Below, piece by piece: positions 17,107 to 24,265 of a stretch of DNA of 43,109 nucleotides; positions within the stretch are counted from its first letter, which is position 1, and every line of letters starts with the position of its first letter. Source of the stretch: Pseudomonadota bacterium (GTDB lineage: Bacteria; Myxococcota_A; UBA9042; GCA-2863065); contig SXOO01000166.1 in assembly GCA_005776725.1 (NCBI GenBank), forward strand, positions 1-43,109, written 5' to 3'. A program made the position numbers and the translations under genes. The notes beneath the pieces are model-generated. The model was not told the DNA's origin, did no database searches, and saw only the letters and a program-made list of their open reading frames with translations.

Positions 17107-17796
17107 CTACGCCCGCTTCGCGGGGAGGCTCCCCGTGACCAGCCAATGCCGATTCCCACCGTGCCCCCAGGCTCGCACGCTCTCCGCGCTGACCGTGAAG
17201 CCGGCGCCGCGCAGCGCCGCTTCGAGCGGCGGGTTCGGCTCGACGCACCAGAAGATCACTTGTCCCGCCGGCGCGAGGCGATCGCGCAGCAGCAACGGGC
17301 CCGGCCGACCCATGAGGCGTCGATTCCCGGCGGTCATCATCGCGGTCGTCTCGTTGTCGGCATCCAGCATGATGGCGTCGTAACGCACGCCAGCCACGGG
17401 GCCCGTGGCCAGCAGATCCCACACGTCCCCGATCAAGACCCGCGTCCGCGGATCCGCCAGCGCGTCGGCCGCCAGGCCGAACTCCGGGTTGCGGTTCCAG
17501 TCCACGACGTCCGGTAGGAGCTCGGCCACGTCGACGCTGGCGTCCGCAGGCGCGGCGGCGAGCGCGGCACGAAGCGTGAACCCGAGCCCGAGGCCCCCAA
17601 CGAGGAGGCGCGCCGAGGGACGCCCGACCGCCACCAGCCCCCCGAGGGTCCCGAGGCGCTCCTCCGACGCCGTGCGGCGGCTGGACATGAGCTCCCGGCC
17701 GTTGACGCGCAGGACGCGCTCGCCGTCGTGGGCCAGGAGCACCAGGGTGGCGCGGGGCGACACCCGCGTCTCTGCGAGGACGATCCAGGGCTTCAT
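17107..17796 (-). CDS. Spermidine-synthase-like methyltransferase-fold protein
   Basis: A 229-residue protein of the spermidine synthase-like superfamily. It has an N-terminal beta region with the typical substrate-facing segment (VLRVNGRELMSSR...SEERLGTL), then a Rossmann fold with VGGLGLGFTLRAAL (about 66-79), an acidic strand end VDVAELLPDVVDWNR and YDAIMLDADN (about 139-148). The polyamine-specific residues are not clear, so aminopropyl transfer cannot be asserted. It ends 10 bp from the convergent oxidoreductase gene and lies downstream of a lipoprotein gene on the same strand. Confidence 0.7.
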   Translation of the reverse strand: MKPWIVLAETRVSPRATLVLLAHDGERVLRVNGRELMSSRRTASEERLGTLGGLVAVGRPSARLLVGGLGLGFTLRAALAAAPADASVDVAELLPDVVDWNRNPEFGLAADALADPRTRVLIGDVWDLLATGPVAGVRYDAIMLDADNETTAMMTAGNRRLMGRPGPLLLRDRLAPAGQVIFWCVEPNPPLEAALRGAGFTVSAESVRAWGHGGNRHWLVTGSLPAKRA

Positions 17797-17866
17797 GTGC
17801 GGTGGGTCACGAGGGGGTCAGCCGTATGCCGGGGGGAGCTGCTTCCGCGAGCGAGGGGTGGCCGGC

Positions 17867-18742
17867 TCACTCGAGGTTTGGGTCTCCCGCGCACTTCTTG
17901 AACGTGTCCACGAGCGCCGGGTAGGTGCCATCTTCAGCCACGCGGCTGCAGACGATGGGCAGCGTGCGGTCGGTGGTGCAGCCATCCTCGATGATCGGGA
18001 CGCCGGAGCCCAGCACCTGCGCGCAGTCCATGGGGTGGCAAGCGCGGAAGCCGAACCCCAAAGACGAGTGGTAGAGCTTCAACATGAACCCATCGACCGT
18101 GGCCAGGATGAAGTCGTTCCTATGGTTGCCACCCACGTCGTAGCCCACCTCGGTGAGCTTCTTGACCACCCCTCCAGCGGACCACCACCCCTGCGCCGAG
18201 AAGGTCGGTAGGGCCAATCCCCCCGTGCTGCAGCCGGTCATGCTGGCCTGAACGTAGAGGTGCCCGTCGAGGTCCATCACCTTCACCTCGCACACCCAGT
18301 CCTGGTCGAGCTCGGTCAAGGGCCCCTCGCTGAAGGGGCTATCGTCAGCGCACTCCGCAGTGCGCGTCTGCGGCTTGCGGATGAGGAACCCGAAGGCGTC
18401 CGTGGTCTCCGTCCCGTCGGTGCCGTCCGCGCTGTCGGCAGCGTCGGTCGAGTCGGCGCCGTCCGAAGCGTCCGTGCCGTCCGTCGAATCCGCAGCGTCG
18501 CTGGAGTCCGTGGCGTCGGTCGAGTCTGAGCCGTCGGTGGAGTCGGTGGCGTCGCTCGAGTCCGCGGCGTCGCTCGAGTCCGTGGCGTCGGTCGAGTCCG
18601 TGGCGTCGGTCGAGTCCGCGGCATCGGTCGAGTCCGAGCCGTCGCTCGTGTCGGTGCCGTCAGCGGGCTCGCTTTCTTTGCTGTTGGAGCCCTCGCAGCC
18701 CAGGACGGCCGCCGCGGCCAAGAGGAGTGTGTATCGCTTCAC
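17867..18742 (-). CDS. Lipoprotein with long Ser/Thr-Asp repeat linker
   Basis: A 291-residue predicted lipoprotein. The GTG start at 18742 (AAAGGA 8 nt upstream) gives MKRYTLLLAAAAVLGC with lipobox Cys16. Residues about 27-115 are almost wholly triplets of the form (S/T)-D-(A/G/S/T), highly acidic and surely extended; the DNA repeats accordingly (units like GTCGGTCGAGTC on the plus strand). The folded C-terminal part (about 115-291) has six or more cysteines (AECADDSPF, WVCEVKV, GCSTGG, ACHPMDCAQV, DGCTTD, IVCSRV), probably disulfide bonded. The family is unknown. It lies 83 nt downstream of the dikinase-like lipoprotein gene with a hairpin between them. Confidence 0.7.
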   Translation of the reverse strand: MKRYTLLLAAAAVLGCEGSNSKESEPADGTDTSDGSDSTDAADSTDATDSTDATDSSDAADSSDATDSTDGSDSTDATDSSDAADSTDGTDASDGADSTDAADSADGTDGTETTDAFGFLIRKPQTRTAECADDSPFSEGPLTELDQDWVCEVKVMDLDGHLYVQASMTGCSTGGLALPTFSAQGWWSAGGVVKKLTEVGYDVGGNHRNDFILATVDGFMLKLYHSSLGFGFRACHPMDCAQVLGSGVPIIEDGCTTDRTLPIVCSRVAEDGTYPALVDTFKKCAGDPNLE

Positions 18743-18803
18743 GGTGTGGGTCCTTTGCGCCCGACGGTGGGCGTCAGCGAGGGTTGCATGGGGTCGACGC
18801 GCC

Positions 18804-18823
18804 GCGCCTACAGCCTCAGGCGC
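18804..18823 (-). terminator. Hairpin after the dikinase-like lipoprotein gene
   Basis: On the minus strand GCGCCT, 8-nt loop, AGGCGC form a perfect 6-bp stem starting 2 nt after the stop codon region of the dikinase-like gene (stop at 18828-18826). No U-tract follows. It may separate expression of the two lipoprotein genes. Confidence 0.35.
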
Positions 18824-18825
18824 CG

Positions 18826-21093
18826 TTATGGGCCACCCGCGAACGGCCTCGCCTGCTTCAGGACGAGCGCGCGGTCGGGGAGGGTGAACTTGAACTCGAT
18901 GTCCAGGGCCAGGGACGCGGGGTTTACGCCGTAGAAGGGCGCGAAGTGGCGGCGCGCGGTGTCGCACGCAACGTAGAGCTGCTCCACCTCGGCAGGCGAC
19001 AGCAGCGACGCCTCCGGTGAGAGGCTCGACAGCCTGCGGACCTGGGCCTGAACGCCGCCTCCCGGGCGCGGGACGATCGAGAAGATCTCCGGCGTGGCGC
19101 CGCCCTCGGGGTTGGTGACGGGTTGCTCGCCGGCCTGGAGGTTGACGTACATCCCCTCCGTCAGCGGATCGGCCACGTTCTGAGTGATGATCACGCCGTT
19201 CGCAGCCTCCTCGGGAAACGACCGGTGCACCGCCACGCCCATGCGGACCGCGCGGTGGTCGATGTTCCAGAAGCGGCGCTCCTCGAAGGCCTTCCAACGC
19301 CACACAGAGCCCCAGACCTCTCGGATGCGAGACGACGCTGCCTTCTCCCCAGCGGCGGTGGCCGAGTGCGACTCATAGAGGCCGGCTCCCGAGAAGTTCG
19401 GCAGGTCCTCGGCGTTCGTGCTCGAGCGCAGCCTCACCTTCGCGCTCCCCACCAACGAAGCGACCTTCGCGTCGAGCGTTGCCCCGAACGTGGGATCCAC
19501 GGGCAGGTGGTGGATGCACCAGCGGAGCCCGTCCAGAGCGGCCTCGCGCAACACCGCGTCCGTGGTGACCTCAGGGTCATCGATGAGCCGATTGGCGTAA
19601 TCGTAGAGAGAGCCCGCAGCCGACGCGGTGGCGCGGCACAGCGCCGCGGCTCTGTCGCACACCTCGGGCGAGCGCCCCTCGTCGCCGCAGTCGGCTCGCG
19701 CGCCGTTGCACAACGCCTCGTCGGGCCGCCCGGCCGACATGAACTGGTGGTAGGCGAAGAAGGGAATGGCAAAGCCGTCAGGGGCGGTGTCGCCCAGCGC
19801 CCGGTGGAGCTCAGCGAGGTTTGCGGCCTTCACGCCGACGCGCACGGAGTCTGAGAAGAGGAGGTCTGCGAAGTCCAGGAGGCCGACGTCGGCGTCGTCG
19901 TGCTCCGGCACCGTCGGCTCACGCTTCTGGCTCTCCCAGAACGCCTCGGCCTCGGCCAGGGTGGTCTCCGCCAGCGTGAACGTGCCCTTGGCCACCTCGA
20001 AGCGGACCAGCTTCCCGAGGAGCGGCGCGACCCGCTCGTCCGTCTCCGCCCCCGGCAGCGCCAGGTTCGGCGTCCCACGGCTCCGCGCAGCGACGTTCAC
20101 GTGTGCCAGCGGGGTCTGGAGCTCGCCGGTGATGGTGCCCGCCACGAGCGGTAGGTCGTTCGGCAGCCGCGGAAGCACGAGGATGTCCGTAGAGCCGACC
20201 ACCGTGGTCTCGAGCGCCTCCGGCGTGATGAGGCGCAGCGTCCCATACGCCACGCCCTTGTTCAGGGCCTGCAGCTCCACCGCGCCGTGTAGCTGCACGT
20301 GCGTCAGCGCCGGCGCCCCCCCCGCCGCGAAGAGCGCGGGGTCGCGCGCCAACGCGGCCTCCTGGTCCACCCCGGCCGGCACGTAGACGAGGCGCCGCGC
20401 GGTCCCTGCCCGCTCGAGGAAACCCAGCCGCTCCTCCAGGAGCCGGTGCGCCAACAGGGCGTGGGCGGGCGTCAGCGTGTCGCTCGGGAAGAACGAGAGC
20501 GCCACCGCGCCGCCATACTCGCCCGTGAGCTGGGGATACTCCGTGAGAGTGCCGGCAAGCTCCGTGCGATCGGAGCGGACATACGTGCGCTCCACGAACT
20601 GGGCGGGGGTGTAGGGGCGGCCAAGCACATTGACCACGAAGTCCAGGTGGATCGGGTGACGCCGCGTGTTCTGCACGTAGACGCGCGGCTCCGCTTCGTC
20701 GAGCGCCTCGATGTAGAACTTCGCGGCGTAGCTGGAGCCAAGCTCTGTATCCACGCGATAAGCGGCTGCGCGGAACGCCTCGACTCCGTCGGCGGCATAT
20801 CCTGTGGCGTAGTCGGCCTCGGTGGCCACGAAGAGGCGGCGCAACACCACCCGGCCGCCCGAGTCCGCGAGCGCGGTGGCGTATCCGTTGGCTTTGACGA
20901 GGACAGTAGTCCCCTCGGGCAGCCCCACGCCGGCCGCGCAGGGGCAGGAGAGCTCAGTCGACACACCCGCCGCCGTGACCACCGCCACATACGCAGTGAG
21001 CGGCGCGCCCGCCTGGTCCACCACGGTCAGCTGTGCCAGCTCCGTAGAGGCCGAGCACCCGAGAAACATCACGATACAGGGCAAGGAGCGCAC
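18826..21093 (-). CDS. Lipoprotein with PEP-synthase-type phosphohistidine and ATP-grasp domains in glucan-water-dikinase order
   Basis: A 755-residue protein starting MRSLPCIVMFLGC, a short signal with a likely lipobox Cys13. Residues about 20-290 are an uncharacterised N-terminal region with many tyrosines. Residues about 295-375 form a swivelling phosphohistidine domain with GTITGELQTPLAHVNVAARS (319-338), His331 being the candidate phospho-acceptor. A PEP/pyruvate dikinase-type ATP-grasp domain follows: VGVKAANLAEL (419-429), RLRSSTNAEDLPNFSGAG (554-571), GVIITQNVADPLTEG (633-647), LDIEFKF (730-736) and LKQARPF (745-751). There is no PEP/pyruvate TIM barrel. PpsA has the ATP domain first; His domain first is the plant GWD/PWD order. 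Lipid anchoring of an ATP-dependent enzyme is odd, because the periplasm lacks ATP. Domain calls are firm; the activity is unknown. Confidence 0.8.
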   Translation of the reverse strand: MRSLPCIVMFLGCSASTELAQLTVVDQAGAPLTAYVAVVTAAGVSTELSCPCAAGVGLPEGTTVLVKANGYATALADSGGRVVLRRLFVATEADYATGYAADGVEAFRAAAYRVDTELGSSYAAKFYIEALDEAEPRVYVQNTRRHPIHLDFVVNVLGRPYTPAQFVERTYVRSDRTELAGTLTEYPQLTGEYGGAVALSFFPSDTLTPAHALLAHRLLEERLGFLERAGTARRLVYVPAGVDQEAALARDPALFAAGGAPALTHVQLHGAVELQALNKGVAYGTLRLITPEALETTVVGSTDILVLPRLPNDLPLVAGTITGELQTPLAHVNVAARSRGTPNLALPGAETDERVAPLLGKLVRFEVAKGTFTLAETTLAEAEAFWESQKREPTVPEHDDADVGLLDFADLLFSDSVRVGVKAANLAELHRALGDTAPDGFAIPFFAYHQFMSAGRPDEALCNGARADCGDEGRSPEVCDRAAALCRATASAAGSLYDYANRLIDDPEVTTDAVLREAALDGLRWCIHHLPVDPTFGATLDAKVASLVGSAKVRLRSSTNAEDLPNFSGAGLYESHSATAAGEKAASSRIREVWGSVWRWKAFEERRFWNIDHRAVRMGVAVHRSFPEEAANGVIITQNVADPLTEGMYVNLQAGEQPVTNPEGGATPEIFSIVPRPGGGVQAQVRRLSSLSPEASLLSPAEVEQLYVACDTARRHFAPFYGVNPASLALDIEFKFTLPDRALVLKQARPFAGGP

Positions 21094-21137
21094 GCGCCGG
21101 AGGGTACTCCGCCGACTCCCACAATGCCAGATCGGCG

Positions 21138-21166
21138 TTGACGCCCCCAGGTCATTGCTCTAGGTT
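21138..21166 (+). promoter_or_regulatory. Sigma-70 promoter of the rpsF-rpsR-rplI operon
   Basis: TTGACG (21138-21143), a 17-nt spacer and TAGGTT (21161-21166). The predicted start point is about 21173, giving a 64-nt leader to the rpsF ATG at 21237. This is the best sigma-70 match seen in the window and stands where a ribosomal-protein operon promoter is expected. Confidence 0.6.
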
Positions 21167-21181
21167 GCCGCGCCTCGACTC

Positions 21182-21214
21182 CTTGCCCCTCGCACGTCGT
21201 GGGGGGCCGTCAAG
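21182..21214 (+). promoter_or_regulatory. Candidate S6:S18 complex-binding leader RNA
   Basis: CTTG (21182-21185) pairs with CAAG (21211-21214), and CCCC (21186-21189) with GGGG (21202-21205). A further CAC/GTG stem (21193-21195 with 21199-21201) closes a GTC loop. Between GGGG and CAAG a 3' bulge GCCGT (21206-21210) presents CCG. The published S6:S18-binding mRNA motif is a conserved CCG in a bulge flanked by a stem and a hairpin, upstream of rpsF. Position, strand and shape all match, so feedback control by S6:S18 is likely. The exact pairing was done by eye. Confidence 0.6.
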
Positions 21215-21236
21215 TCCGAAGGGAGCTATTAGCACC

Positions 21237-21725
21237 ATGTCTCAAGCACAGCCGGTCTACCGGCACTACGAGACCGTCTTCCTCGTCCGTCCCGACACGG
21301 TCGAGTCCGATCTGGACGGTATCAAGAAGCGCATCTCCGACGTCATCGAAGCCGGCAAGGGCAAGGTCTGCCGCTGGGAGAACTGGGGCAAGCGCAAGCT
21401 GGCCTACGAGATCGCCAAGCAGCAGAAGGCCAACTACTTCTACGTCAACTTCGTCACGCTCCACAGCTCGGTCTACGAGATCGAGCGTAACCTCCGCATC
21501 ATGGAGCAGGTGCTCCAGCACCAGACCGTGCGGATCGCGGAGACGGTCGATCCCAACGCGTTCGACTACGAGACCGAGTCGAAGAAGAAGACGCCGCTCT
21601 ACCTCACCCCGGAAGAGGCCGCCGCTCTCGAGCGCGCCTACCGTGAGGCGTGGGGCGATGCTGGCGCCTTCGATGGCGACGATGACGGCGATGGCGACGA
21701 CATGGACGAGGAGGAAGTCCGATGA
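21237..21725 (+). CDS. rpsF: 30S ribosomal protein S6
   Basis: A 162-residue S6. Conserved segments are [13 protein letters not shown] (residues 8-20), [20 protein letters not shown] (50-69) and [19 protein letters not shown]6 pairs with S18 on the platform of the 30S subunit. The core ends near residue 105. A 55-residue extension follows, with a helix-like segment ([17 protein letters not shown]) and a strongly acidic end of Asp/Glu/Gly ([14 protein letters not shown]). The ATG follows AAGGGAG. The stop overlaps the rpsR start (ATGA, 21722-21725). Confidence 0.95.
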   Translation: MSQAQPVYRHYETVFLVRPDTVESDLDGIKKRISDVIEAGKGKVCRWENWGKRKLAYEIAKQQKANYFYVNFVTLHSSVYEIERNLRIMEQVLQHQTVRIAETVDPNAFDYETESKKKTPLYLTPEEAAALERAYREAWGDAGAFDGDDDGDGDDMDEEEVR

Positions 21726-22021
21726 TGCGTCCTACCAATGGTGGCGGCGGTATGGGTGGCGGCGGCGGTATGGGTGGCGGCGGCGGCAAGGGAAAGAAGC
21801 GGTTCGGCCGACGCAAGGTCGACCCGTTCCTCGCCGACAAGACCCTGACCATCGACTACAAAGACCCGAACCTGCTTCGTCGGTTCCTCACCGAGCGCGG
21901 CAAGATCGTGCCCCGTCGTATCAGCGGCCTCACGGCCAAGAATCAGCGCCGACTCGCGACCGCCATCAAGATGGCGCGCAACATCGCGCTCCTCCCGTAC
22001 ACCACGATCACGTCGGAGTGA
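21722..22021 (+). CDS. rpsR: 30S ribosomal protein S18 with Gly-rich N-terminal extension
   Basis: A 99-residue S18. The conserved core is [20 protein letters not shown], then [20 protein letters not shown], then [20 protein letters not shown] and LLPYTT. It starts with [16 protein letters not shown] and a further Gly run, a low-complexity N-terminal extension not found in typical 75-residue S18. The start overlaps the end of rpsF by 4 nt, ensuring equal synthesis of the S6-S18 pair. A gap of 10 nt with AGAGG leads to rplI. Confidence 0.95.
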   Translation: MMRPTNGGGGMGGGGGMGGGGGKGKKRFGRRKVDPFLADKTLTIDYKDPNLLRRFLTERGKIVPRRISGLTAKNQRRLATAIKMARNIALLPYTTITSE

Positions 22022-22031
22022 GAGGTCTGCT

Positions 22032-22478
22032 ATGCCGATGACCATCATTCTCTCGGAAGACGTGTCCAACCTTGGCAAGGTGGGCGACGTCGTCACCGTG
22101 CGCGAGGGCTACGGGCGCAACTTCCTGTTCCCGCGTGGCCTCGCCATCGCGGCGTCCACGAACAACCTGAAGGCACTCGAGCACACCAAGGCCCTCCTCG
22201 CGAGCAAGCGCGCCAAGGCGCTCAAGTCCGCGGGCGAGATCGCCAAGAAGCTCGCCGACACGTCGATCACGCTGGCCCGCAAGGCTGGCGACGACAAGCT
22301 GTTCGGCTCGGTCACCACCCGCGACATCGCGGACGCGCTGGCCGAGCAGGGCTACAAGATCGACCGCCGGGGCATCCACCTCGAGACGGCGATCAAGAAC
22401 CTTGGGGTCTACACCGTCGAGGTAAAGCTCCTCGCGGACGTGTCCGCCAAGGTCAAGGTCTACGTCGTCGCCGCCTGA
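22032..22478 (+). CDS. rplI: 50S ribosomal protein L9
   Basis: A 148-residue L9 of normal length. The N-terminal rRNA-binding domain shows MTIILSEDVSNLGKVGDVV and VREGYGRNFLFPRGLAI. A long connecting helix (residues about 40-75, Lys/Ala/Glu rich) and a C-terminal domain with GSVTTRDIADALAEQGYKID and IKNLGVYTVEVKL follow. It is the third gene of the rpsF operon. Confidence 0.95.
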   Translation: MPMTIILSEDVSNLGKVGDVVTVREGYGRNFLFPRGLAIAASTNNLKALEHTKALLASKRAKALKSAGEIAKKLADTSITLARKAGDDKLFGSVTTRDIADALAEQGYKIDRRGIHLETAIKNLGVYTVEVKLLADVSAKVKVYVVAA

Positions 22479-22499
22479 CCGCTGCCCGCGGAGGGCCCG

Positions 22500-23378
22500 A
22501 TGGACTGGGTTCGAATTGCGGTAAACATCAGCGCTGACGACGAGGACGACGTCACGCTCGCTCTCCGGGAGGCAGCTCCCGGAGGCGGCGCCGAGATCCT
22601 CGATCGTCGCGCTGCGCTGCTCGTCCCGGAGGCGGGTAAGCTCCGCCCAGGCCGAATCCTGGTCCGTTACTACGTCACCCCCGATGAGTGCGAGGCCGCC
22701 TGGCTGGTCGCCCAGTCCCTGGTAGGGGCCGTGGTCAGCCCGCCAGAGCCGGTCAGCGACGAGTGGAAGGAGAACTGGAAGAAGTTCTTCAAGCCATCAC
22801 GCGTCAGCGCGCGGTTCGTGGTCCGCCCCCCGTGGGAGGCACACGCCGAGCCCGCGGCCACAGACATCGAGGTGGTGATCGAACCCGGTATGGCGTTCGG
22901 CACCGGCACCCACGAGACCACGCGCTTGTGCCTCGCCCAAGTCGACGCGCATGTCCGCGCCGGCCACACGGTGTTGGACGTCGGGTGCGGCAGCGGGGTG
23001 CTCTCCGTGGCGGCAGCGCTGCTAGGGGCTGGACCCATCATGGCCGTCGACGTGGAGGAAGACTCGCGGGTCGCCACGGTCGAGAACGCTGAGCGCAACG
23101 GCGTCGCGCACGCGATCACCGCCAGCCTCACGCTCCTCGAGGACATCGAGGGCACCTTCGACGTCGTGTTGGCAAACATCCTCGCCACCGTGCTCGTGGA
23201 GCTGTCCGCGCAGGTCGCTACGCGCGTCTCCCCCGGGGGAACCTTGATCCTCAGCGGCATCCTCGAGTCAGACGCCGACACCGTGGTCGGGGCTTACGAA
23301 GAACGCGGGATGCAGCTCCTCGAGCGAACTCAAGAGCGCGACTGGGTTGCGCTCCGCTTCAAGGCGCCCAGCGCATGA
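22500..23378 (+). CDS. prmA: Ribosomal protein L11 methyltransferase
   Basis: A 292-residue PrmA, which trimethylates lysines and the N-terminus of ribosomal protein L11 using S-adenosylmethionine. The N-terminal substrate-recognition domain (1-90) includes SDEWKENWKKFFKP. The catalytic domain has IEPGMAFGTGTHETTRLCL (about 124-142), motif I VLDVGCGSGVLSVAA (about 159-173) and the family hallmark LANILATVL. GGAGGG precedes the ATG, 21 nt after rplI. It overlaps rsmE by 4 nt (ATGA, 23375-23378). Confidence 0.93.
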   Translation: MDWVRIAVNISADDEDDVTLALREAAPGGGAEILDRRAALLVPEAGKLRPGRILVRYYVTPDECEAAWLVAQSLVGAVVSPPEPVSDEWKENWKKFFKPSRVSARFVVRPPWEAHAEPAATDIEVVIEPGMAFGTGTHETTRLCLAQVDAHVRAGHTVLDVGCGSGVLSVAAALLGAGPIMAVDVEEDSRVATVENAERNGVAHAITASLTLLEDIEGTFDVVLANILATVLVELSAQVATRVSPGGTLILSGILESDADTVVGAYEERGMQLLERTQERDWVALRFKAPSA

Positions 23379-24088
23379 CGCGGGTCCTCATCCCGGCCGA
23401 CCGTGTCTACGCGTGCGGTGGGCGACTGAAGCTCGAGCCCGAAGAGGCCCACTACCTGCTGCACGTGCTGCGCCTCCAGCCGGGGGCCCAGCTCGAGGTC
23501 CGTGACGGCCGGGGCGGGGCGTGGAACGCCACGGTCTCAGAGGGCGCGGTGCTGGACCTGTCCGAGCGCACGGCGCTGCCACCGCTCGTGGGGGTCGGCG
23601 TCGTCCTCGCCTTCGCTCCACCGCGCGGCGGCCGCATGGACATCCTGCTGGAGAAGGCCACTGAGCTTGGCGCCAGCGCCCTGCAGCCGATCTGGGCGGC
23701 CCGAAGCGTCCGAAAAGACAGCGGAAACCCCGGTCGCTGGAGCCGCGTGGTAGCGGCCGCCGCGCGACAGTGCGGGATCCCGGTGGTTCCAGACGTCGCG
23801 AAGCCCATGAGCTTCGACGAGGCGCTCCTGGCGTATGCCGGCGTCGAGCTGAAGCTGGTCGCGGCGCCCACGGCTGCCGAGGGGCTCCGGGAGGTGCTGC
23901 CCAAGGGCCCGGTCGAGCAGGCCGTGGTCCTCACCGGCCCGGAAGGTGGGCTCACCACCGCGGAGCTCGAGGCCGCCACGGCCGCCGGTTTTCGGCCCTT
24001 CCACCTCGGGACCGCGATCCTGCGCGCAGAGACGGCGCCACTCGTCGCGCTGGCCCTGCTGCGACATCGCTACGGCGACCTGGGCTAG
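23375..24088 (+). CDS. rsmE: 16S rRNA (uracil1498-N3)-methyltransferase
   Basis: A 237-residue SPOUT-family RsmE that methylates U1498 of 16S rRNA. An N-terminal PUA-like domain (EEAHYLLHVLRLQPGAQLEV) precedes the knotted SAM-binding domain with KATELGASALQPIW, TGPEGGLTTAELEAA and LGTAILRAETAPLVALALL. The length is normal. The overlap with prmA indicates coupled expression of the two ribosome-modifying enzymes. Confidence 0.93.
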   Translation: MTRVLIPADRVYACGGRLKLEPEEAHYLLHVLRLQPGAQLEVRDGRGGAWNATVSEGAVLDLSERTALPPLVGVGVVLAFAPPRGGRMDILLEKATELGASALQPIWAARSVRKDSGNPGRWSRVVAAAARQCGIPVVPDVAKPMSFDEALLAYAGVELKLVAAPTAAEGLREVLPKGPVEQAVVLTGPEGGLTTAELEAATAAGFRPFHLGTAILRAETAPLVALALLRHRYGDLG

Positions 24089-24116
24089 CCGCACTGGCAA
24101 TAGGGCCCGCGATTGC

Positions 24117-24145
24117 GGCTGCGTTTCGCGGCCAAAGTTTTGTTG
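24117..24145 (+). terminator. Candidate terminator after the rpsF-rsmE operon
   Basis: GGCTGCG, TTT loop, CGCGGCC form a 7-bp stem with one T-G pair (24117-24133), followed by AAAG and TTTTGTT. A wider 7-bp stem AGCCGCA/TGCGGCT (24087-24093 with 24114-24120) overlaps it. The position just after rsmE and before vgrG fits termination. Confidence 0.45.
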
Positions 24146-24265
24146 AACGCCCGTTGCGAGCGGCATCCCCCTTGACGTGGTAGATTCGGGTGTCTTGGTG
24201 CGCTTTCGTGCCGACGCGGCTCCCCCGGGGCGCGGCGCGGAGCTTTCGAGTGGCAAGGGACGCAG

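Noticed and set aside
24172..24200. TTGACG upstream of vgrG as a sigma-70 promoter
   Set aside because: The -35 is good, but the base run at the proper distance (TTGGTG) is a poor -10, so no promoter was called. No sigma-54 GG-N10-GC element was found there either.
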